Shown here in pieces: positions 55,796 through 64,000 of a stretch of 64,000 bases of DNA. Numbering within the stretch: position 1 is the stretch's first letter; each line of letters begins with the position of its first letter. The DNA comes from Mauremys mutica (lineage: Eukaryota > Chordata > Testudines > Geoemydidae). The position numbers and the translations under genes were made by a program. The notes beneath the pieces were generated by a model, which saw nothing but the letters and a program-made list of their open reading frames with translations, made no database searches and had not been told where the DNA came from. Location: NCBI RefSeq assembly GCF_020497125.1, contig NC_059075.1, positions 65,615,321-65,679,320 on the forward strand, given 5' to 3'.

Positions 55796-57504
55796 TATGC
55801 AATATCATGTATGTAATATGGAGGTTTCATGGTTAACTAAGATGCTTTCCAATAAAATTATAAAAATGGACCAAACTCACAGAGGTGAAAGCACACACCC
55901 GTGAATGACAAGGTTCTGACAACAGTTTCCAGCTGTGCTTGCTCCCTCTTGAAATAACTGCTACAGCAGGACATGTGTGCTGTTGAAAACAGGGCTGATG
56001 GAGCAGATGGAGAGAGCCACACTGAAGCAGGTATGTGCTGGAGAGTCCTTGCAGAGCCCCTCATTAACATTTCCCCATTAAACTGAAGGGAGGCTGAGAG
56101 TGATTTCCCTCTGATGGAGTTTACCCCCAATCCGGATACTGAAATCTTCTGTGTCAGAGAGGTATTATCCCAAGCACTCATAAAAACAGAAGAGCAATTC
56201 TTATGGCCATAGAATGCACTACAAAGAAATTATTTTCAAAACATTATAGCAGATTATCACTCACACACACACACACACCTCAATCATTTCAAAATATATA
56301 AACTGAACACTCTGGTAGACTGTCAATATACCCATATTTTTTTCAGGAACAAAGTATAAACATTTCCAGCAAGAACACTTACTATTAACTTGTTTGTCAA
56401 GTCCCTCCTCCATGGGTTGTGAAGAAAGTATTTTTGTTTATATTTGAAACAAATTAATAGACTCCCAATTCCCTTGTGCCTACCCTTTGAGCACATCCAA
56501 CCCTGGGACAGGGGGTTTCATCACAAGCTAAAATGGAAGTACTGGCAGCACATCACGTTTCCAATACTTCCATTAGAGGGGGAAGGCAAGGTCATATCAA
56601 CAGTAAATAAAAGAGAACCAGGCGGATGGAAGTTGGGGAGAGCTGTGACATTGCTGAAGCTATAGATAGATGCCTTGGGGCACTGGCAGAAAGGACAGGG
56701 GTAGCAAGAGCAGCTGCGATAAGAAGAATGAGAGAGGGAAATAACTAATGAAGATAGAAGAGCAGTGTGGGGAGCAGAGAGGGAAGCACCAAGGTCAGAT
56801 TAAAGCTAAGTCACTCAAAAACATAACACCCCAAAATGTCCCTCCAGGAAACATGCATCAGTTGGATTAAAAGATCGTTCTGACCAGAGAACTGACCCTT
56901 TCTGGTATGCACACCACATCAGAGATTATTTAGGGATCGAGAGCCAGCCTGAAATTTGAATTTCCTACATTTGATTGGATCCTTTTGTAAAGAAACAAGA
57001 AGTCTGGGGTACCACTGGACTATGGATGTAGCACCGATCTGTGTGTGGAGATGGTCTCTCTCTCTCTCCAGCTATGTTGGGGTGAGCGAGTGGGAAAAGA
57101 AACCACTGTAGGCCCACTCCCTTTTTCCCTACTGATGATACTAATATCACAATGGGGTGGGGACTTCTGATTCTCTGTTACCCCTAGAAACATTTCCACA
57201 ATGTGTTGTCACCCCCAGTAGCCACATCCCTATGAGCTTCCTAAGAGAAATCTGACTCAAGGTTTCTTTCTGCATGCCCCATGAGTTATACCCAGCACCA
57301 CTATGAAATCCCATGTGATGCAGTTGTTTTCTGTATGTTATCTTTCCCATTCAAACACTTGCTTCCCCAATTATATCCTTTCTTAAAAAACAACCTCCTT
57401 TTAGACAACCATCCTTCTATGATAAAAAAGGCATGGTCTAGCGATCTAAGCAGAAGGCTGACAACCAGAAACTCCCAGGGACCTAAGACTGCATCTGAGA
57501 AGGA
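55796..57504. other. Intronic sequence with a (CA)n microsatellite
   Basis: (CA)n at about 56261-56278 and a CT-rich run near 57056-57069. No repeat end or coding match otherwise. Confidence 0.5.
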
Positions 57505-57655
57505 TCTTCTGTGGTCTTCAACAAGTCACTTTGTCTCTAGTTTGCCCATCTGTAATAGCAGCGGTAATAGTATTGACCCACCTCACATAGATGTTGTAAG
57601 GAATGTTAGTGATGATGTGGTTTGAAGGTGAAAAGTATTAAGTGCTACAACCATT
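57505..57655 (+). repeat. Old MIR-like repeat, copy 3
   Basis: GTGGTCTTCAACAAGTCACT, TTTGCCCATCTGTAATAGC, GACCCACCTCACATAGATG and TTGTAAGGAATGTTAGTGA match the 3' half of ancient MIR-type SINEs. Confidence 0.55.
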
Positions 57656-57839
57656 ATTCATGGATTCCCTGTCTCCCTCATCTGGAAGGAGATCAGACTA
57701 TTCCTTGATTGCCACTGCTTAAAGATGACAGATCATTTTTCTTCCATAAGAAATCTACATCTCATTTTGAATATACAGTTAATGTGCATAATCGATTCTG
57801 TTTCTACTAGCATGACATACAATAATGAAACATAACAAC

Positions 57840-58015
57840 TTGCAGTTATTTGTAGATATTTTCAGATGCTCTCAAAACACTTTCCAGAGTTGGACGTTAA
57901 ACCTATTTTACATGCGTGGAAACTGAAATGAAGTGACTTGCCCAAGGTCTCACACCGAATAGAACCAGGTCTCCTGATACCCCAGACTCCTCCTCTAATC
58001 ACTAGTTGATAGTCT
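57840..58015 (+). repeat. Old MIR-like repeat, copy 4
   Basis: TTTTACATGCGTGGAAACTG, AAGTGACTTGCCCAAGGTC and AACCAGGTCTCCTGATACC; the ancient SINE core in plus orientation. Confidence 0.6.
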
Positions 58016-58035
58016 CCTTTAACAAAAAGGGAAGT

Positions 58036-59501
58036 TGTCAAGGCTGAATCCCAACTCTGTCACTCCAAGTGCAGAAGTGGGGCCCGCAAGGATTTTAAAA
58101 ATTAATACTCGCCACTCTAGGCTTGTATTAAACTCCCAAGGTTACAGCTTTTCTCTGATCTTGGCTTGGTAAACGCTGCCACCACACAAATGCAACAAAA
58201 CCCCCTTTGAACCCAGGAAGGAGCATTTGGGAATTCCAAAAGCAAACAAAGGAAATTAGCTGTGGCGACCAGTTAATCGAACAACGTGCACAAACCTCTT
58301 AGGACACCAAAAATCCAATCCTGTTCTTAAAAATGGTAAATGTTATTAAAAACAAAAAGAAAGAAAATATATCTGGAACTTAGGCTTTTGCTAGATTTTA
58401 AAAGAGCAATTCCAAAAATCAAGCACCCAAAATAGCTTTTTTGGGGGGTTCAGTTTAAAGGTTACAAGCAAACAAAAGCATCTGGGGTTAGCACAGAGGA
58501 GTCCACAAGCCAATAAGAAATAATCCTAATCACATCTAGCTAAACATTGTGATCTACTTACACACTGGAGTTCAGAGAAGTAGTTCTAGGCATGATCTGA
58601 TGACTTATAATCATACCTGGCTTAGGTGCTTATAGCATGGCTGCCCTGTCCCTCCAGCCCAGAGAGACAGACAAAGGGAAAGTTTCTTTCCCAATTTTTC
58701 ATAGATTCATAGATTCTAGGACTGGAAGGGACCTCGAGAGGTCATCGAGTCCAGTCCCCTGCCCTCATGGCAGGACCAAATACTGTCTAGACCATCCCTG
58801 ATAGACATTTATCTAACCTACTCTTAAATATCTCCAGAGATGGAGATTCCACAACCTTCCTAGGCAATTTATTCCAGTGTTTAACCACCCTGACAGTTAG
58901 GAAGTTTTTCCTAATGTCCAACCTAAACTGCCCTTGCTGCAGTTTAAGCCCATTGCTTCTTGTTCTATCCTTAGAGGCTAAGATGAACAAGTTTTCTCCC
59001 TCCTCCTTATGACACCCTTTTAGATACCTGAAAATTGCTATCATGTCCCCTCTCAGTCTTCTCTTTTCCAAACTAAACAAACCCAATTCTTTCAGCCTTC
59101 CTTCATAGGTCATGGTCTCAAGACCTTTAATCATTCTTGTTGCTCTTCTCTGGACCCTCTCCAATTTCTTCACATCTTTCTTGAAATGCGGTGCCCAGAA
59201 CTGGACACAATACTCCAGTTGAGGCCTGACCAGCGCAGAGTAGAGCAGAAGAATGACTCCTTGTGTCTTGCTCACAACACACCTGTTAATGCATCCCAGA
59301 ATCACGTTTGCTTTTTTTGCAAAAAAGTTCTACTTTTCCAATGGCGCTTTTGGCCAGGTGCCCCCCCTTTTTTTTTCTTTACCTGGGGGACTTTTAACCC
59401 TTTACAAATAAAGAACAGCTACCAAGAGGGAGTTTACAGCTAACTGGCTGGCTGGGTGTCCATCAAAGAGAGCTATCCTCCCTCCCCTTTTATTTATTAC
59501 A
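58036..59501. mobile_element. Solo LTR with exact 5-bp duplication, split by a CR1
   Basis: Plus-strand ends TGTCAAGGCTGAATCCC and CCTTTTATTTATTACA (TG...CA). GAAGT occurs directly before (58031-58035) and after (59502-59506), an exact 5-bp target duplication. The LTR proper is about 840 bp, with a CR1 copy inserted at 58700-59320. No internal retroviral region remains, so it is a solo LTR. The reverse-complement orientation (TGTAATAAATAAAAGGGG...) fits a turtle LTR pattern I recall, so the element may be in minus orientation. Confidence 0.88.
58700..59325 (-). pseudogene. CR1 LINE nested in the solo LTR; ORF2 C-terminus intact to its stop
   Basis: The minus strand encodes [95 protein letters not shown] and [20 protein letters not shown], then a stop near 58787. 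The 3' UTR ends in the CR1 repeat (plus strand CATAGATTCATAGATTC) at about 58700. The frame is open over about 178 codons, and the protein is only truncated at the 5' side near 59325. The region is the C-terminal tail after the RT core, so it has no activity of its own. The open frame suggests a young copy. Confidence 0.93.
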
Positions 59502-59506
59502 GAAGT

Positions 59507-60138
59507 ATATATCATATTTATTATTTCTGAACATCTAAAATGAGCTAGAAATATCAAGAGACTCAAATGGAGACAATTCCCATCCCCAAAACTTTAAGTT
59601 TAAATTTGACATGACTTAACAAGTGAGGGTAGTAAACAAACCAACCAGCAGGAAAAAAAAGCGGGGGCACAGAGCAGGGAGGGGTGGGGAAAAGGATAGG
59701 TATTGAACACACACAGATTGCAGCTCAGCTGCCCAATCAGATTTTTTTTCCTGTTATTCAGCCTATTTTTAAAATTGGTATTAATGGGCCCAATTTGTCC
59801 ATAAGTATTTTACCTTCCAACAAAAAGTGCCACTATGGGAAGGCTATACGCCAAGATCTTGTTATCAGGAATAGCCAGGGAGAATATAATAGTGAAGACA
59901 CATCAACTGTTTAACTAATATAAATGTCAGAACTATAAAAATTCAGAAATGCAAAAACAATCCCATCCTAAACTTCATCTGAACTTGTGATCCCAAACTA
60001 TGGTAGTATTTGTAAAGTGCTATCAGTCTTCATAGAGGAGATTCACAGGGGAGCTATAAAACTGCATCCAGTTCCTTTGCAACTAAGCCAAATCACTGGC
60101 CAAATCCTTCCCTTCAGGGGATGAGATGAGTAACCATA
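59507..60138. other. Intronic sequence, nothing recognised
   Basis: No repeat end or coding segment. Confidence 0.4.
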
Positions 60139-60492
60139 CTGGTGCCAAACTCACTAAAAAAAAGCAGAAATTAGGCTTGTTTTTGGCTCAAATGGCTTGT
60201 AGCTCGTTGGGCTTGTAGCTTGTTGCTTCTTTTTTTGTTGATCGGCTCCCGGCAAGCAGGGGCAAGGGGAGGCAAGCAGGGACAAGGGGGGGGGGAAGAG
60301 AGTCAGGGGTGCACAGGGGGCCCACCACAGTCCCAGACTGCACAGCGAGGGGATCTGGTCACATAGAGTGTTGGGGTTCTTAGGGATTGGCTTATTTTGG
60401 CCTTGTTTTGAAATGGGATTAGCTTGATGTTTGGTTTATTGTGAAAGTCCGGGTGATTATTTATTTACCGTGTGAAAGTTGGCAACTCTGAC
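60139..60492. mobile_element. Possible hAT-type MITE
   Basis: The right end GAAAGTTGGCAACTCTG is the reverse complement of a CAGAGTTGCCAAC-type end; the left end is at best a diverged CTGGTGCCAAACTC. The middle has GGCTTGTAGC repeated near 60195 and 60209 and GCAAGCAGGG repeated near 60253 and 60272. No 8-bp duplication was matched. Confidence 0.35.
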
Positions 60493-61189
60493 TGGCACTC
60501 TATGGCCTGGGGCATGAGGGGGAAGAGAATTCAATCTCCTCTCCCTGAGAGAAACCCCACTTTGCAAAGTCAGTTTACTTGGGCACTGCAGTGCCTCAGG
60601 ATCTGGTCCACTAAATGCAGTGATGAGGAAAAAATAGTAATACTTTGTCTCCCACTTCAGTCTGGGGGATGAGGTTCTCTTTTCCACGATAAAAAATGCT
60701 AATTGTGATTTACAAAAATGACTTACAATGGATGGACTAAATTTTCTGTTACACTAGTAACAAAATCATTAGTTTGAAAACTGTTAGCGAAAGATTAATG
60801 TACAAAAAAAATTTGTAGATCAAAAGTACAGTACTAACATTCCAATATGTACTGATCAGAAAGTAAAAATCAAATTATTACAATCAGCAAATATAAACTC
60901 CAATAGAATTAGATTCTATATGCAGAACTACTCAACTTAAACTCCCTGTGCTGAACAGGGCTTGATTAAATAAATTCCCTTCAAGTAAGCTTAATCTAAA
61001 ATGGCATGATAACCAATCCACCACTGCATCAGACTATTACACAATCTCACTTCAAACTCCTCAAGGTGCTTAGAGTTCTTACAGGTTGCTCCTTCTCAAG
61101 AAAATTAAAGATTGCCAATTAAAGTAAAATGGGAAGTACAATTGTTTTTTGAAGATTTAGGCCCACACAATACCCGCATACACATGCAA
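60493..61189. other. Intronic sequence, nothing recognised
   Basis: AT-rich. Confidence 0.4.
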
Positions 61190-61330
61190 GACAAATATTA
61201 TTATTCCCAGTTTTACGGAGGGCTGAACTAAGGCACAGAGAGGTTAAGTGACTTGTACAAGGCAATACAATCAGTGGCAGAACAATGAATTGAACATAAG
61301 AGGGTGGGCTTCCAGACCATTAGTCAATAT
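61190..61330 (+). repeat. Old MIR-like repeat, copy 5
   Basis: ATTATTATTCCCAGTTTTAC, AAGGCACAGAGAGGTTAAG and TGACTTGTACAAGGCAATAC; a good match to the ancient SINE core. Confidence 0.65.
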
Positions 61331-62231
61331 TCCCTCATCATCTATGGCCCTGGGCATGTAGCATATTACATCTATCATTACTTGGATATTTGTACTAGTC
61401 AGTTTTCCCCTGTGAGGAGGATGTTGCAGCCGCCCTCATAGGCCTTCATTACTGCTCTGAATTTAAACTACAAAGAAAGGGAAGAAACACCCTTTGAATT
61501 TGTCAATGTGTGTCACTCCTTTTTTGAATATCGAGGTCACTTGTGAGTAATATAAGTAACTCCTCTTTATTATCTGATATTCCTAGCTACATTTTCAAAT
61601 GGTCCAAGCACACTGCCTTTGTGTTATCCCGCCACTGCTGAGTCAGGAAGCAGGAGAACAGGATAGTAGTTTCCTACATGGCAGTGAAGAGCAGAGCATT
61701 ACTACTAAGCTCCTGACACAGTGAAATGTCAAAATCTTACTACTCACTTTAACTTATACATATTTGTTGATATTCATTGCCACTGATGCTCGAAAGTAGC
61801 AATAAATCTGATATAATGCAAGTGGGCAGCAGCAGCCTGTCTTGCATCCACAGCCCTTCTATTCACTTGATAGCCAAGGAGAAAATGATGGGTTAGCTTT
61901 TCTTCCTTGCTTCTCCTCATAAACAACAAACAGTTTCCTCCCCAGTCAAAAAAGAATGGCAGCCTCACTAGTGACAACTGTGTCTTTGAAAAGTTTTGTC
62001 AAGTCTACATGTTTTTGAAAGAAAAACAAAATCAAATGCATAGTGAAGAATTCCAAAGCACTTCAGATTGTATATATATGCTGAAGTCACCTCAACCACC
62101 ACTGTAATGCAGCCACTTCCATGGTGCAAGTCAGCAGCTATTTCACAGCACACAGCAACACTACACAATAGTTTACGACAGGAAGTGAGGAACACTGCAT
62201 CAAGTTGAAACTGCAGAGAAAATTTTGGGTA
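61331..62231. other. Intronic sequence, nothing recognised
   Basis: No repeat end or coding segment. Confidence 0.4.
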
Positions 62232-62234
62232 GGC

Positions 62235-62362
62235 AGAATGCAATAATCTGGACAGAGAGAGACAAGATGGGTGAGGTTATATCTTTTATTGGACCAACTT
62301 CTGTTGGTGAAAGAAACAGGTTTTCGAGCTTCACAGAGCTCTTCTTCAGGTCACAATGCTAG
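62235..62362 (-). mobile_element. Penelope-like element 3' tail
   Basis: The reverse complement contains GACCTGAAGAAGAGCTCTGT, CACCAACAGAAGTTGGTCC and AAAAGATATAACCTCACCC, the same tail as at 45515-45610. Only the last 130 bp or so are present. Confidence 0.85.
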
Positions 62363-62394
62363 AACACCACTGCAAACAATATCATGAATTGGAA

Positions 62395-62505
62395 TTTGAG
62401 GCCAGATTTTCAAAGGTAATTAGGTGCCTAAACATGCATATAGGTGCCTACTGGGATTTTCAAAAGTAGATTATGTGCCTAACGCCCATCAAAATCAATG
62501 GGAGT
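62395..62505. repeat. Palindromic interspersed repeat (family C), copy 2
   Basis: CCAGATTTTCAAAGGTAATT and AGGTGCCTAAACATGC, then CCATCAAAATCAATGGGAG; the same structure as 41505-41600. Confidence 0.55.
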
Positions 62506-64000
62506 TAGCACTTAAATGAGATAGGTTCTTTTTGAAAAATCTCATTGGGTACTTATCTGCATCTTTAAACCCACATCTGGTCCTTGGTCACTAGCATCTC
62601 TTTTCTCATATATCTATCTGGCTGTCTACATGCCTCCATCATAAACAGTACCGTAGAATCTTTAGTGACAACAGGTGGCTCAGATGTCAATTTTACATCT
62701 GATCTGACATGTCAAGCAGTGAAGTGTCAACTCACATTATGTTGGTTCAATACTGATTTGAAGGAGCAGAACCCTAATGAATCACCAGCATGAGTCTCGA
62801 GAGCATGAGTCTCGAGAGGTCTTCCATCCAAATACAGACAGGCCTCACCATGCTAAGTCGTAAGAAATGAAAAGATAATACCACAAGATGGTATAGAAAA
62901 TAATGCATTTAGAAGCCAGTTGAGAAAAACTCATAAGTAATGGGCATTATCTCAGCTGCTAAAGCAAGATGGAATGATATTAATTTATAATAATCCACTA
63001 TTGCTCAGTAAAGTAAATCTAACTACTCATATGATCCCCCTTACTATCGTACCTGCATGCCTTACCAGAAATAATACAAATCAAACTCTGTCTCTGGTGG
63101 TCAGAATGCAAAATCCTGCCCATGAGGGGGAACCTACGTTCCTCTGTTTTAGGGCACTGTTGAGGAATAACCAACCCTAGTTCTGACATCATTGTTGTTA
63201 GATAGATCTGTCACTGCTGTTTTTAGTGAACATATCATGGTAGAGATAGGATTTAATGTAAAATCTTGTCTCAGTGAAATGGTCAAGACTGTTCTGAGCC
63301 AGATTCTTTAAGGTAGTGGTCTTCATTCTTGAAGTGGTGGAGAGCATCACCATCATGGAATGGACTCACAGACATCCACAAAATAATTGCAACATGACAG
63401 CCTGAGATTGGGAAGACTGAGTCATGGCATGACAACATCATTAGTCAATTTAAAATGGACTGATGTAACATCACAACAAACAATGTCAAGTTGCCATGCT
63501 GCAGCTATTTTGTCTCTTTCTGTGACTTCAATTGGCACAGTACCTTTTCTTTCTCCTCCATCTGCCAGCCCACCGCAGTCATTGGGAGAATATTTCCTTC
63601 TTCTTTTCTCCCCTTCCTGGGTGCTGAAAGAGCTAGGGATGGATTCTGGCAGTTCTGATCCATTACTCAATTTTGCTCCTGCTGTCTCACACATGGCAAG
63701 CAATGCAGAGAACATTCCTGTGAACAGCACTCTGCTCACTTTCATCAGACCTGTGAGCTACACCAGAAATACATGCTGGACCCTGAAGAACTTCCTATGC
63801 CTCCAGAGAGAAGGGTTGGGAATCACTAATTTGCAGCGACATGTTTTTGCCCTATCCTCAAAGGCTTTTGGATGAAAACAGTTTGCTGTACCATCACCCT
63901 TACAGTAATGATCAGCCACAAATTGAGGGCAAGCAGTGTCAATAATAATGATGCTAATGATAACATGCAGCTGTGTTACAGCTTTTCCTGGAATAGTATT
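62506..64000. other. Intronic sequence, nothing recognised
   Basis: AT-rich. An open frame of 162 codons at 63387-63875 has no recognisable domain, splice context or codon pattern and is left as chance. Confidence 0.4.

Larger units (their letters stand above)
39968..64000 (-). other. RGS6: RGS6 upstream intron or 5' region
   Basis: Inferred from the splice acceptor at 39968-39969, which requires an upstream exon at higher coordinates. No noncoding exon or promoter could be recognised in the window, so whether the interval is one intron or also includes the promoter is open. Confidence 0.55.

Noticed and set aside
63387..63875. 162-codon open frame near the right edge
   Set aside because: No recognisable domain, low-complexity Ser/Leu content, no splice or start context; a frame of this size can arise by chance in 64 kb.
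1..64000. CRISPR array, operon or prokaryotic defence system
   Set aside because: Tandem and inverted repeats present are microsatellites, a minisatellite and transposon ends; gene content and splice sites are vertebrate.

Overview
The window reads as intronic DNA of an amniote vertebrate, most likely a turtle. The repeat complement supports this: CR1 LINEs of several ages, Penelope-like elements, PIF/Harbinger and hAT elements with intact target-site duplications, an RTE fragment, an old L2 relic and several solo LTRs. There are no prokaryotic features: no operons, ribosome binding sites or CRISPR array. Family names rest on reading translated fragments and terminal structures by eye; no database was searched.

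One host coding exon is visible. On the minus strand at 39863-39967, a splice acceptor leads into a short 5' UTR, a 28-codon reading frame beginning MAQG and ending EESSPNMIVYRK, and a GTAATG splice donor. This matches the N-terminus of RGS6, an R7-family regulator of G-protein signalling. The rest of the window is therefore read as RGS6 intron: 1-39862 lies downstream of the exon in the gene and 39968-64000 upstream. I did not find the next coding exon, the start of the DEP domain, inside the window.

Layout. 382-5225 is a nearly full-length Harbinger transposon with TTA duplications; it carries a broken DDE nuclease gene and a broken, spliced Myb/trihelix gene. From 7.2 to 24 kb there are scattered LTR, CR1, SINE, Penelope and TA-flanked MITE copies around a repeat-poor, AT-rich block at 12.7-17.1 kb. 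25.1-27.1 kb is an L1-type ORF1 relic split by a Penelope-like element with a 13-bp duplication, inverted ends and hammerhead-ribozyme-like motifs. 27.7-30.1 kb is an L2-type relic interrupted by a Harbinger MITE and a CR1. 33.3-34 kb and 37.8-39.5 kb are GC-rich DNA-transposon blocks, the second ending about 0.4 kb from the RGS6 exon. 36.9-37.5 kb holds an uninterrupted RTE-type reading frame. 40.5-41.3 kb is a CR1 reverse-transcriptase relic. 44.2-45.6 kb is a Penelope relic with a hAT MITE inserted into it (8-bp duplication). 45.7-46.4 kb is a solo LTR. 52.3-53.1 kb is a hAT element with a GC-rich minisatellite. 58.0-59.5 kb is a solo LTR with a 5-bp duplication and a CR1 nested inside.

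Apart from the RGS6 exon, nothing here looks like a working host gene. The interest lies in the transposon structures: clean duplications, nested insertions that give a relative chronology, an inverted-repeat module shared by two unrelated transposon types, and the hammerhead-like Penelope ends.
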